From IMG/VR virus record IMGVR_UViG_3300027851_000024, positions 1-64,000 of that record: a stretch of 64,000 bases of DNA; one strand, 5' to 3'. Both the position numbers and the translations under genes were made by a program. Shown here one piece after another: positions 24,628 through 32,739 of this stretch. Numbering within the stretch: position 1 is the stretch's first letter; every line of letters begins with the position of its first letter. Origin of the DNA: a virus. A model generated the notes under the pieces. It was not told the origin of the DNA, did no database searches, and saw only the letters and a program-made list of their open reading frames with translations.

Positions 24628-24960
24628 TTAGTTCCAGGTTCGATGTGTTTCAGCTACATGCTCTATTCCATTATATTCATTAATATACCAATCAATCTCA
24701 TCTGGAATTTCAATTACTTTCAATTCACTATTTCTATCATTTGCTTCCTGCTGAAGCTCTTCAACAGTTTGAATAAGCTCCTTGGAGTTTCTATCAATAT
24801 CGTAAACTGAAAAATATGAGTTGGCATTAAAATCTGGAGAAGTATAAAATTCATCTGAATCATTTTTACTCAAGGTAATGCCAGCCAGTTCTGCATACCT
24901 TAAAATTGCTTTTTCAGACAATCCAAAGCCACCAAAACAAGTATTGATTACAACTTTCAT
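24628..24960 (-). CDS. Conserved phage protein (VVINTCFGGFGLS family)
   Basis: 110 aa. MKVVINTCFGGFGLSEKAI is a recognisable start of a phage/bacterial family of unknown function; the rest is acidic (IEIPDEIDWYINEYNGIEHV). AT-rich compared with adjacent genes. No catalytic role can be assigned. Confidence 0.7.
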   Translation of the reverse strand: MKVVINTCFGGFGLSEKAILRYAELAGITLSKNDSDEFYTSPDFNANSYFSVYDIDRNSKELIQTVEELQQEANDRNSELKVIEIPDEIDWYINEYNGIEHVAETHRTWN

Positions 24961-24977
24961 AATGGTCTCCTTTAAAG

Positions 24978-25190
24978 TTATTTAATGCTGATCAGATAGC
25001 CATCCTTCATCTGGCCTTGTGCATACCATTTGTGTGGCTGCGGATAATGCGGGCCTTCCAAATAGACTGTACCATTGGCTGGCAGGGCTGGCCCAAATGG
25101 CCCGGGCTGATAGCAAGTTATCTTTTCTCCGGCTGCCAGGGCAAGTTTAATCTCTTTCTTAGTTTTGAAGTTTTTGGTTGTGTATGCCAT
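24978..25190 (-). CDS. Small Pro/Gly-rich hypothetical protein
   Basis: 70 aa. FKTKKEIKLALAAGEKITCY then PGPFGPALPANGTVYLEGPH. A compact beta-type domain is likely. The 56-nt gap upstream holds a small hairpin GCACC-TTC-GGTGC at 25233-25245. Confidence 0.6.
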   Translation of the reverse strand: MAYTTKNFKTKKEIKLALAAGEKITCYQPGPFGPALPANGTVYLEGPHYPQPHKWYAQGQMKDGYLISIK

Positions 25191-25246
25191 GTTGGTTAGC
25201 TCCTTTTTGGTTGGTTACAGGCCGGCACCTTCGGTGCTTGGAATGG

Positions 25247-25534
25247 TTAAACAACTCTGAAGAAATTATTAATTCTGCCACTGGCATCAAATGTGTAAGC
25301 TGTGGCTGCACGGTTACGTACTTCAATCCATAGAGCTTTTTCAGGTTTAATGGTTCCAGCTTGAATCTGATCTCGCAATCTAAACAGGTAACTAACATCA
25401 CAAGTGCCTATCACCTGCTCGCCTGTCCAAAGGTTGGGAGTTGTTTCCATTTGCTCTGGTCTCCAAGTAGTGCATTGTGGCTGTAAGTGCTGCAATTCCT
25501 CTGGCTGTCTGGCATAATAAAATGTGATGTTCAT
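25247..25534 (-). CDS. Hypothetical early protein
   Basis: 95 aa from the ATG at 25534, chosen for the AGGAGG site 5 nt upstream and the 4-nt overlap with 25531-25791. MNITFYYARQPEELQHL then a Trp-rich middle. No recognised family. Confidence 0.6.
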   Translation of the reverse strand: MNITFYYARQPEELQHLQPQCTTWRPEQMETTPNLWTGEQVIGTCDVSYLFRLRDQIQAGTIKPEKALWIEVRNRAATAYTFDASGRINNFFRVV

Positions 25535-25791
25535 CTTTGCCTCCTGGCATTCTTTATGGCTTGTCTCAAACTTTCTGCAATTGCCAGCTTTGGATTGTTT
25601 TTGCTGATTATGAGAGCTTCCAGCCTGAGCTTTAGGCTCTCTATTTTGTCCCATGAAAATTCATGATTTCTTGCAATGTAGGCCAGGCTAGCTTTGCATG
25701 GATCACAGACATTTGATCGACCTTTAATAATGGTTATGGCTTGCCTGCAAATGTTGCACCGTGATTTGACTGTTTCAATCTTTGCTGTCAT
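25531..25791 (-). CDS. Zinc-finger-like small basic protein, first gene after promoter
   Basis: 86 aa. CNICRQAITI and CDPCKASL form a CxxC...CxxC zinc site at about residues 12-32; the rest is a basic helix ending NARRQR. It is the first gene downstream of the promoter at 25936-25964, so it would be expressed early. Probably nucleic-acid binding. Confidence 0.6.
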   Translation of the reverse strand: MTAKIETVKSRCNICRQAITIIKGRSNVCDPCKASLAYIARNHEFSWDKIESLKLRLEALIISKNNPKLAIAESLRQAIKNARRQR

Positions 25792-25935
25792 GTTCCTCCT
25801 GCTGGTGATCTCAATCCATTGGCTAAGATGCTACTTACGTTTGCTTTGTCGGTTATGTGCCAGTAAAACATTTTATGTGTCCTCCGAGTTTTGTCCAGGC
25901 TGGCTGGTGAAATAAAATGGTGATATTGTAAGGGA

Positions 25936-25964
25936 ATTGTACCGTATACGTGGTGGGTTGTCAA
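25936..25964 (-). promoter_or_regulatory. Leftward consensus sigma-70 promoter
   Basis: On the minus strand TTGACA (25964-25959), a 17-nt spacer and TACAAT (25941-25936). It sits about 145 nt upstream of 25531-25791 and next to the repeat-rich origin candidate. Transcription from it would run away from the origin. Confidence 0.75.
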
Positions 25965-25973
25965 CATGTTTTT

Positions 25974-26378
25974 CGTAAACGGTCGGTGCGGGTGGTCGTG
26001 GCTATGTTGTAGCTACTTTGTGGAACCTATATAGTACGGGTGGCGGGTGGCGTAGCCATGCCGGAAAAGCAACAAGGGTGGCCGTGGTTGCACGTGGCGT
26101 AGTCACTGGCTATGTGGGTATGGCTGACGGTGAACGTGGCGTGACGGGGCAAAATAGCGGGTTTTAACGGGGATGGTGGGAAATGGCGTTGACTGATTAC
26201 CCGTAAACGTAAACAATTGCCCCCCCTCTTGGCCCTCGTATTTAAGTATTCAATAAAAAAATTATATACTAACATAGACCCACCCTCTCCTCCACCCTGT
26301 TTTCTGTAAACGTTTACACCTATCATTCCCTTTAAAGGGGGGGGGGCAAACGTTTACTACTACAATCAAACAGTAAAC
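25974..26378. other. Candidate replication origin with GTAAAC iterons
   Basis: GTAAAC occurs near 25975, twice in tandem at 26203-26214, as the palindrome GTAAACGTTTAC at 26306-26317, as AAACGTTTAC at 26348-26357 and again at 26373-26378. The sites flank an AT-rich stretch bounded by a C tract and a 10-nt G tract. Iterons, an AT-rich opening region and noncoding status fit a replication origin, but no initiator gene is identified. Confidence 0.5.
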
Positions 26379-26403
26379 AGTCTAAATGGTGAGGACAAAC
26401 AAA

Positions 26404-26436
26404 AAGACCAGCAAGGAATAATCCCCAGCTGGCCTT
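26404..26436 (-). terminator. Rho-independent terminator after 26475-26690
   Basis: On the minus strand AAGGCCAGC ... GCTGGTCTT (9 bp with one G-T pair) is followed directly by TTTTTGTTTG. It lies 39 nt past the stop of the 71-aa gene, closing the first leftward operon before the origin region. Confidence 0.8.
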
Positions 26437-26474
26437 GTTTGGGTTGCTAAACAGCAAGTTTTGAAGGATTGTAA

Positions 26475-26690
26475 TTACTTGTTCAATTCAATCCAGATGC
26501 CGACCTTAATCGCGCGGTTAATCTTATCGGGATAAATTCCAAGAAATTTCAAAACTCCGGTGATATTGCTTTCGTCGGTACCTAAGATACAACGAACAAC
26601 TCGCATATCATCCCGGTTCGTGGTCTTTTTAATATCCTGACCTATCTCCATTCCTGCCTTTACATCTCTTGCAATTTTCAAAATTTTCAT
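26475..26690 (-). CDS. Small early protein next to origin
   Basis: 71 aa from the ATG at 26690 (GGAG 10 nt upstream); a longer frame begins inside the hairpin at 26709-26739. Charged N-terminal helix (MKILKIARDVKAGMEIGQDI) and VGIWIELNK end. Bracketed by two terminator-like hairpins, so separately controlled. Could be an early regulator; not identified. Confidence 0.6.
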   Translation of the reverse strand: MKILKIARDVKAGMEIGQDIKKTTNRDDMRVVRCILGTDESNITGVLKFLGIYPDKINRAIKVGIWIELNK

Positions 26691-26708
26691 GTTCTTAATT
26701 CTCCAAAA

Positions 26709-26739
26709 GCCGGACATACCCGTTACAGGCATATCCGGC
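26709..26739 (-). terminator. Hairpin terminator/attenuator after 26761-27177
   Basis: GCCGGATAT ... ATGTCCGGC stem on the minus strand followed by TTTT, 21 nt after the stop of the 138-aa gene and just upstream of the 71-aa gene's ribosome site. The short T-run suggests partial read-through. Confidence 0.65.
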
Positions 26740-26760
26740 AATAGTTAAGGTTGTTTGTAG

Positions 26761-27177
26761 TTATTCAGCTTGATTTGCTTTAATCTGTGCCATTATGACC
26801 GCCAGCTGTTCCGGTGTCAACTTGCTAAGAGTATCAATGGCCGTTGCAACCTTGTTTCCGGTTTTCGGCCTTGTCGTCACGGTCCACTTCATAGCGTCAA
26901 CCTTATCCTGACCGCTTTTCTCCGTCCAAGCTTCGCCTTTTTTGACTGCCTTAAAACTCGCTCTGCAATCGATCAATCCTTTTTGCAGACCTGCCTGTAA
27001 GAGCGCATGCGTGAAACCATGTTCATTCGCCCATGCGAGCAATTGCTCGGAGCTTTCAAACTGTTCAGCGGTCGGAAACAATGACCTTGGCAAACTGTGT
27101 TCTACGTTCCTTCCAACTGCGGGAACACTGGTTTCGGTCTCTAACGTGTCCAGGATTTCAAAGATACTTTTAGCCAT
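26761..27177 (-). CDS. First leftward early protein (138 aa)
   Basis: 138 aa. Starts MAKSIFEILDTLETETSVPA, has KWTVTTRPKTGNKVATAID and ends with helix DTLSKLTPEQLAVIMAQI, the tail motif shared with 11473, 17433 and 22895. It is the first gene after the strongest leftward promoter (27264-27292), so one of the first proteins made; takeover or regulatory roles are plausible. No domain recognised. Confidence 0.65.
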   Translation of the reverse strand: MAKSIFEILDTLETETSVPAVGRNVEHSLPRSLFPTAEQFESSEQLLAWANEHGFTHALLQAGLQKGLIDCRASFKAVKKGEAWTEKSGQDKVDAMKWTVTTRPKTGNKVATAIDTLSKLTPEQLAVIMAQIKANQAE

Positions 27178-27263
27178 GATAAAACTCCTTTATCTGGGAT
27201 TTTGCTTGCTTTGCCCGGACAATCCGAGCGATGACTAACGTACCTTTACGCTAGCCATGCCTA

Positions 27264-27292
27264 CTTATATAAAATCGTTTCAGGTCTGTCAA
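27264..27292 (-). promoter_or_regulatory. Main leftward early promoter
   Basis: On the minus strand TTGACA (27292-27287), a 17-nt spacer and TATAAG (27269-27264): near-perfect sigma-70 consensus. First gene start is 27177, about 80 nt downstream. Strong host-type promoter for immediate early expression. Confidence 0.8.
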
Positions 27293-27587
27293 GAATTATT
27301 TTTCGCCTTGTTTCATTTTTCTAATTGCCTCTCCATTCCCAATTACAATATCTCCCCAGTTCTGCCTTGTCAATCTTTTTTCTTTTCACCATTCCTGCAC
27401 GATCATATCTATATGATGCTATCCCGATCAGCCTGGACAAACTTGTTTGCTGTCTGACCTGCTAGCCTGGTGTACCTGCTAGCCAGGGGAACAATCTTTG
27501 TCATGCGTGACCTGCCCGCATGTGGATGCCTCGATTCCTATTCTTTGAATTAGGGTTTCTCATATAATTTGCGGAAACAACGACTTT

Positions 27588-27671
27588 TGAACTGCCGTCA
27601 TTTGGATCCAACCAACTAATCAACACACCTCTCAAAATTTATATCCTTAGAAGTGATCTGAACTGCCGTCA
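27588..27671. repeat. Two direct copies of TGAACTGCCGTCA upstream of late genes
   Basis: Perfect 13-bp copies at 27588-27600 and 27659-27671, 71 nt apart; 43 nt further the GTTCA element presents TGAACAGCCAGTC, a related half-site. The three sites downstream of a TATAAT box at 27563 look like binding sites of a regulator of the late operon. Confidence 0.65.
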
Positions 27672-27691
27672 ATTCACACCTTTCCACAGTA

Positions 27692-27901
27692 GTGTTCACA
27701 GATGAACAGCCAGTCAGACAGGAAAAGCCAGTTAACATCATCCACCTCGGGAACAATTTTCAATTAGCAACATTGCAACTTGGAATCATAGAAACTTGTT
27801 ATGCATTAAGAACTGGCAGGCGGCCTTCATATTATGACCGGGCGACCATGCGTGCCGGCATTAAGGAATTTTCAGGAAAATTAAGGATTTCCACACTTTA
27901 A
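27692..27901 (+). CDS. Possible small ORF ahead of terminase
   Basis: 69 aa from a GTG inside the GTTCA element, without a ribosome site. Later part (TCYALRTGRRPSYYDRATM) looks protein-like, but no family is recognised. It could be a real leader gene with a downstream non-ATG start or untranslated leader. Confidence 0.3.
   Translation: MFTDEQPVRQEKPVNIIHLGNNFQLATLQLGIIETCYALRTGRRPSYYDRATMRAGIKEFSGKLRISTL
27694..27715 (+). repeat. Dispersed GTTCA-N4-TGAAC element, copy 3
   Basis: GTTCACAGATGAACAGCCAG followed by TC, at the head of the late transcript. The right flank CAGCCAGTC is identical to the copy at 62151. Confidence 0.75.
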
Positions 27902-27999
27902 GGTTGACCTTTCCCTTAGAATATGTTCCTATAAAGTAGGAAACGTCCACCAGCTTTACATCATCCATCTTAACCACTTCACCAGTCAGGACACCAGCT

Positions 28000-28704
28000 A
28001 TGCTCAAGGAGTTAAAAAGTCAGCATCGCAACATAGTTCAAATGTCCTTTAATGGGTATTCGAACAACGAGATCGCTGAACGCCTTGGCATGGCCCATAC
28101 AACTGTATCAAGTATTCTCCGCTCACCGCTAGGTCAGGCATACTTGCATGGTTTGCAAGACCGCGCACACGAGGCAACTCTTGATGTTAGAAAAAAGTTA
28201 GTTAGCCTCAATCGCGCTGCACTCGATACATTTGAGCATTTGCTCGACTCTAGGTCACGCAAAGCTGTACCGGCCGCAGTTCAGTTCAACGCTGCCCGAG
28301 ACGTACTGGATCGCAATGGTTATAAGGCTCCCGATCGTCTGAGCGTTGACATGACTTTCCAGACCAAGACTGACGAAGAGCTTGATGCTGAAATTGCAGC
28401 AATCGAAGCCTCGATCAACAAAACTCACGGTAAAAATCTTCCAGAGATTAAGAAATCCTTAAAGTCTACATTAACTGAATCAACTGCACAAACTCTCTCT
28501 TCCCCCAAACCTTTCACAGTTGTTCCAAGTTTTACGGATTCCAAAATCGAGGATGACTTAACTCTGGAAGATTTATTCACTGATGACAATGACCAGTCTG
28601 ATCTGTTTAGCGAAACTGATTTTGAAGAGCCCATCTTGGTAGAAGATCCGACTGTTTTGGAAGACCTATCCTTTGATCCATTCCATAACATCAAGAGGCC
28701 ATAA
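28000..28704 (+). CDS. terS: Terminase small subunit
   Basis: 234 aa. N-terminal helix-turn-helix (YSNNEIAERLGMAHTTVSSI, about residues 19-38) recognises phage DNA. A helical oligomerisation region follows (ALDTFEHLLDSRS), then an acidic C-terminus (about 175-225) that probably contacts the large subunit. Its TAA overlaps the ATG of the large terminase, as expected for co-translated packaging genes. Confidence 0.82.
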   Translation: MLKELKSQHRNIVQMSFNGYSNNEIAERLGMAHTTVSSILRSPLGQAYLHGLQDRAHEATLDVRKKLVSLNRAALDTFEHLLDSRSRKAVPAAVQFNAARDVLDRNGYKAPDRLSVDMTFQTKTDEELDAEIAAIEASINKTHGKNLPEIKKSLKSTLTESTAQTLSSPKPFTVVPSFTDSKIEDDLTLEDLFTDDNDQSDLFSETDFEEPILVEDPTVLEDLSFDPFHNIKRP

Positions 28705-30173
28705 TGGTAGATCTGGCAACTCTTGATCGTGATCAAAAAGAGCAATACTTAAAACTTTTGCAAGCCAAGAACGTTCGGCTGCGCCAAAATAAGATAGCTC
28801 AATATTATCCCGAGGATGGTCCGTTAAGTCGGCACAACTATCCTAAGCACATGAGGTTCTTTGAGGCAGGTTCGAGTTATTCTGAACGCTGCATCATGGC
28901 TGCAAACCGCGTGGGTAAGTCTGAGGGTATCGGAGCATACGAGACAACTCTGCATGCTACGGGCCGTTACCCAGGTTGGTGGGTTGGCAAGAGATTCAAT
29001 AAGCCAATTACAGCTTGGGCCTGTGGGACGACCAGCACGACTGCCAGAGATATCGTTCAGTTTAAACTCATTGGAAATCCCGAGGACTTCGGTACTGGCC
29101 TGATTCCAGAAAAATACATAATCAAAACTACTCCTAAAGCCGGCGGAGTTCCAAACGCAGTAGATACTATCCTTGTTAAGCACATCTCTGGTGGCATATC
29201 CAGAATTAAGATCAAATCTTATGCTGAAGGCCGGAAGTCGTTTGAAGGTACTGAGCAGGATTTAATTTGGCTGGATGAAGAATGTCCGATGCCGATCTAT
29301 ACTGAATGCATAACTCGAACCATGACTACGAATGGTTTGATTATGCTGACCTTTACGCCTCTTGAGGGCCTCACTGATACTGTTCTTCAGTTCATGCCAA
29401 ACGGTAAGATTGAAGAAGTCCAAGATGGTAGTAAGTTCTTAATCCAAGCGACTTGGGATGATGCTCCGCATCTGACCACTGAACAGAAAGAAAAACTCTG
29501 GGCAGCCCTTCCACCCCATCAGCGAGACGCTCGGTCGAAAGGTGTTCCGCAGTTAGGGGCAGGTGCAATTTATCCAATCCTCGAATCGAATATTACTGTC
29601 GAAGATTTCCCAATTCCAGATCATTGGCTTCGCTGCTATGCGTTGGATGTAGGATGGAAAAAGACTGCCTGTCTTTGGGCAGCAACTGATCCGACCAGTC
29701 AGATAACTTACTTATATTCCGAATATTATCAAGGACAGCAAGAGCCAATCATCCATGCTGATGGAATCAAAGCAAGGGGAGTGTGGATTCCAGGCGTGAT
29801 TGATTCTGCTGCGCATGGCCGTTCGCAAGAAGATGGAAAGCAACTTTATGAAATTTACACTACGCTGGGGCTTGACATTGAGAACGCTAACAAGTCTATT
29901 GAAGCTGGCTTATATCAAGTTTGGCAAATGCTTAGTACTAATAGGCTGAAAGTGTTTGGTTCACTGGTTAATTGGTTTTCAGAGTTTCGCATTTACCGTC
30001 GTGACGAGAATGGACAGATAGTTAAAGACAAAGACCATCTTATGGACTGCATGAGATACTTGGTTATGTCTGGACTCAAGCGAGCAATCGCCAAGCCGTA
30101 CTGGGAATTTGCAGCGTGGGAAGAATCTGAGCTGTACAATCAGCAAGAAACAAACCTTGTTACAGGATACTAA
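28704..30173 (+). CDS. terL: Terminase large subunit (ATPase/nuclease)
   Basis: 489 aa. Walker A-type AANRVGKSEG (about 64-73), Walker B LIWLDEECP (about 188-196), coupling motif TFTPLEG. RNase H-like nuclease residues are in YALDVGWKKTACLW (about 312-325) and near the end DKDHLMDCMRYLV. It cuts and pumps DNA into procapsids. Packaging type (headful or cohesive) cannot be told from the sequence. Confidence 0.93.
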   Translation: MVDLATLDRDQKEQYLKLLQAKNVRLRQNKIAQYYPEDGPLSRHNYPKHMRFFEAGSSYSERCIMAANRVGKSEGIGAYETTLHATGRYPGWWVGKRFNKPITAWACGTTSTTARDIVQFKLIGNPEDFGTGLIPEKYIIKTTPKAGGVPNAVDTILVKHISGGISRIKIKSYAEGRKSFEGTEQDLIWLDEECPMPIYTECITRTMTTNGLIMLTFTPLEGLTDTVLQFMPNGKIEEVQDGSKFLIQATWDDAPHLTTEQKEKLWAALPPHQRDARSKGVPQLGAGAIYPILESNITVEDFPIPDHWLRCYALDVGWKKTACLWAATDPTSQITYLYSEYYQGQQEPIIHADGIKARGVWIPGVIDSAAHGRSQEDGKQLYEIYTTLGLDIENANKSIEAGLYQVWQMLSTNRLKVFGSLVNWFSEFRIYRRDENGQIVKDKDHLMDCMRYLVMSGLKRAIAKPYWEFAAWEESELYNQQETNLVTGY

Positions 30174-30510
30174 ATATGTTTATTCAGAGAGTAAATGAGG
30201 GTGAAAAATTACAATATGGATTAAACTTACTCTCTAATGAAATGACTCTTATTAGTTTTAAGTTTTGTATTCCTTTTTGGTTATTTTATTCTAAAGATTA
30301 TTTTGATTTTGATGATTGTTCTTTGTGTACAGGCTTTAGGGTTGGTATAATTTATTTTTCCTTTCGTATTCGTAGACTGGAAAACTTTTCTAAGAAAGTT
30401 AAAAGATTTATTTTTCATTATAGTTTTGGTTCTCGCCCTATTGGTAAACAAGAGATTACTCTTTCTCCAAAAGAAATAAAAGATTATATTGTTCCTGCAG
30501 GATACTAAAT
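30163..30510 (+). repeat. 13-bp direct repeats flanking an inserted gene
   Basis: CAGGATACTAAAT occurs at 30163-30175 (end of terL) and 30498-30510 (start of portal). It brackets the AT-rich 30176-30508 gene exactly, preserving the stop/start junction on both sides. It looks like an insertion scar with terminal duplication. Confidence 0.7.
30176..30508 (+). CDS. AT-rich inserted gene between terminase and portal
   Basis: 110 aa, aromatic- and Lys-rich, with a hydrophobic patch (ISFKFCIPFWLFY) and WLFYSKDYFDFDDCSLC. Codon use and AT content differ sharply from terL and portal. Flanked by 13-bp direct repeats. No family recognised; behaves like a moron. Confidence 0.55.
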   Translation: MFIQRVNEGEKLQYGLNLLSNEMTLISFKFCIPFWLFYSKDYFDFDDCSLCTGFRVGIIYFSFRIRRLENFSKKVKRFIFHYSFGSRPIGKQEITLSPKEIKDYIVPAGY

Positions 30511-32722
30511 GGCAACTAATTACGAATTTCCTGTAGAGGAACTTGTTAATCCTGGCAATCCAGCGACGCCGATGGCGAATGCGATCATCGCAGACGCTAG
30601 ACCGACGCAGTCGGCCGCCTTTGCCAACACTAATCTGCCAGACGACGAGATTGCTTCTCTTGCCCGCGAAGTTCCGTTCTGGGCGACTGAAGAGCCGGTC
30701 GAAGATATTATTGCTCCAGTTGCATCTGATCCTATGCTGACTGCCTTAGTAGAGAAAGAAGCTCTGCGGGCTGAAGCAGTTGTATTGATCACGAATCTGG
30801 CAGACAGGCAATCTAAAGATGTCATCGCAGATTTGACAACCAAGGTGCTGGAAGGTTATAAAATTGATCTAGCAAGTCGCGCCGAGTGGGAAAAGCTCAA
30901 TGAGCAAATCATCGACCTGGCGAAGCTCTTAGTTAAGAAAAAGGTTTACGCAGGTGAAGTTGTAGCGAATGTTAAGTATCCGCTAATCATTAATGCTTGC
31001 ATTCAGTTTGCAGCCAGAGCATACCCTGAGCTGATCAAAGGTAACGAGGTTGTCAAGGGTAAGGTAGTCGGGACTGATCCAAACAACATAAAGTTTGATA
31101 AGGCTCAGCGAATTTCTCGATTCATGTCTTTCCAGCTTCTTTCACTGATGGAAGACTGGGAAGAAGGAGTTGACCAGTTACTTTTTACATTGCCTGCAAT
31201 CGGATGTGTGTTCAAAAAGTCTTACTTTGATTCGATTGAGAGGAAGTCTGTATCGCAAATTGTCTTCGCTGATGATTTGGTTGTAAATTATTTTGCAGAA
31301 AGTCTGGAGCGAGCACCACGAGTTACACACAAAATCTATTTGTACCATAACGAAATTGTAGAGCGCATCAACTCTGGAGTGTTTATCAAGTTTGATGTTG
31401 CAGAACTTGGACAAGCTACATCTGATAAGACTGCTGACGTAGATGATGATACTCCACATTTATTTCTTGAACAGCACAGATGGTACGATCTGGATGGTGA
31501 TGGCTATCAAGAGCCATACGTCGTAACTATTCATGAGCAATCTCAGAAGTTGGTTCGCATCTCTCCCAGATTTGCCACAGATGGCATTATTCGCAAATCT
31601 GATGAAGCTGGAGTAGTTGATTCGAACGGACCGATTGTAAAGATTATTCCAGAACAGTACTTCACGCGATTCCTGTTTATGCCTGCCATTGATGGAGGCT
31701 TCTATGGTATGGGGTTTGGCTCTCTTCTGATGAGCAGCAACTCCGCCATAAACACAGTTATTAATCAGCTTCTTGATGCAGGAACGCTTTCAAATCGTCA
31801 GAGCGGATTCCTAGGAAGAGGTCTTAAGCTCGGACGGGGCAAAGCAATTCAGGTCAAGTCAGGAGAATGGAAGCCAGTCGATGCGACCGGAGACGATCTG
31901 CGCAAGAACATCTTTCCAATGCCAGTGCGTGAGCCAAGTAATGTCTTGTTCCAATTGCTTGGACTGCTGATCGAAAGTGGAAAAGAACTTGCCGGGATGA
32001 CAGAGATTCTTGCTGGCAACTCTCCAGGCGCGAATGTTCCGGCAGAATCGGTCTTAGCATTAATTGAACAGGGCCTACAAGTCTATTCTGCAATCCACAA
32101 GCGGCTTTATCGCAGTCAATATAAGGAGTTCATTAAGTTACGACGGCTTAATGCTCTTTACTTAGATCAGATGACATATGCTGCTGTACTGGACGATCAG
32201 GCAGCAATTGTTCAGGCTGACTTCTCTAGTGCAGATTTCGATGTAGTGCCTGTTGCTGATCCGAACAGCACCACAATGATGCAGCGGTTGCTCAAGGCTA
32301 AGGCCATGCTAGAGTTGAGGGGCCAAGGTTTGAACGATCAGGAAATCTTGAGGCAATACTTACTTGCCCTGGACATTGAAGATGTGGAAAGGTTCTTCCC
32401 AGCTGAAGATGAGCCTAATCCTGAGGAAGAACTAACTGTTCAGAAGCTCCAGGCGGAGATTGCAGAACTGAGTGCAAAGGTTCAAAAGCTGAACGCAGAA
32501 ACTCAGAAGATTTATGCAGAAGTGCCGAAGACACAACTTGAACAAGAAAAGATAATCGCTGGTATAGGCCATGATGATATGAAGCTAGCTCTTCAGGATA
32601 AGCAAATCTCTGGGCAGCTTGAACTTGGCAGGAGTCAGCAATCACTGGGTAAGGCCCCTGGTGGGTTGAAAGAAAGTACGATGAAACGCGAATATGGAAT
32701 GAAAAGTAATAACCAAGAATAA
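30509..32722 (+). CDS. Portal protein (P22-type length)
   Basis: 737 aa. The central conserved stretch (KIIPEQYFTRFLFMPAIDGG, then GFGSLLMSSNSAINTVINQL) and the LLGLLIESGKELAGMTEI helix are typical of podovirus-like portals. C-terminal 90 residues are a long Glu/Lys/Gln coiled coil (ELTVQKLQAEIAELSAKVQK), perhaps the barrel. It forms the dodecameric ring through which DNA is packaged. Lies after terminase and before capsid genes. Confidence 0.85.
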   Translation: MATNYEFPVEELVNPGNPATPMANAIIADARPTQSAAFANTNLPDDEIASLAREVPFWATEEPVEDIIAPVASDPMLTALVEKEALRAEAVVLITNLADRQSKDVIADLTTKVLEGYKIDLASRAEWEKLNEQIIDLAKLLVKKKVYAGEVVANVKYPLIINACIQFAARAYPELIKGNEVVKGKVVGTDPNNIKFDKAQRISRFMSFQLLSLMEDWEEGVDQLLFTLPAIGCVFKKSYFDSIERKSVSQIVFADDLVVNYFAESLERAPRVTHKIYLYHNEIVERINSGVFIKFDVAELGQATSDKTADVDDDTPHLFLEQHRWYDLDGDGYQEPYVVTIHEQSQKLVRISPRFATDGIIRKSDEAGVVDSNGPIVKIIPEQYFTRFLFMPAIDGGFYGMGFGSLLMSSNSAINTVINQLLDAGTLSNRQSGFLGRGLKLGRGKAIQVKSGEWKPVDATGDDLRKNIFPMPVREPSNVLFQLLGLLIESGKELAGMTEILAGNSPGANVPAESVLALIEQGLQVYSAIHKRLYRSQYKEFIKLRRLNALYLDQMTYAAVLDDQAAIVQADFSSADFDVVPVADPNSTTMMQRLLKAKAMLELRGQGLNDQEILRQYLLALDIEDVERFFPAEDEPNPEEELTVQKLQAEIAELSAKVQKLNAETQKIYAEVPKTQLEQEKIIAGIGHDDMKLALQDKQISGQLELGRSQQSLGKAPGGLKESTMKREYGMKSNNQE

Positions 32723-32739
32723 TCTTACAGGAGATTAAA

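Larger units (their letters stand above)
25792..26474. other. 683-nt noncoding region: promoter, candidate origin and terminator
   Basis: No credible gene. Contains a leftward promoter (25936-25964), a G/T-biased segment with recurring GTGGCGTAG-like words (about 25985-26160), GTAAAC repeats, a 7-nt C tract (26220-26226), an AT-rich stretch (about 26240-26275), a 10-nt G tract (26337-26346) and a leftward terminator (26404-26436). Confidence 0.7.
27178..27691. other. Divergent control region between early and late operons
   Basis: 514 nt without a credible gene. It contains the leftward promoter at 27264-27292, a 13-bp direct repeat CCTGCTAGCC(T/A)GG at 27458-27470 and 27475-27487, a perfect TATAAT at 27563-27568 lacking a good -35, and two copies of TGAACTGCCGTCA at 27588-27600 and 27659-27671. 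The GTTCA element at 27694 follows directly. Confidence 0.7.

Noticed and set aside
27588-27671. CTGCCGT in the late-region repeats resembles part of type I-F CRISPR repeats, hinting at a decoy array
   Set aside because: Only about 8 nt match, the palindromic CTGCC...GGCAG stem is missing, and there are only two copies without spacers. A regulator site is simpler.
2498-27692. Integrase, excisionase or CI-type repressor for lysogeny
   Set aside because: No tyrosine/serine recombinase motif seen; RHH-like proteins alone do not show lysogeny.
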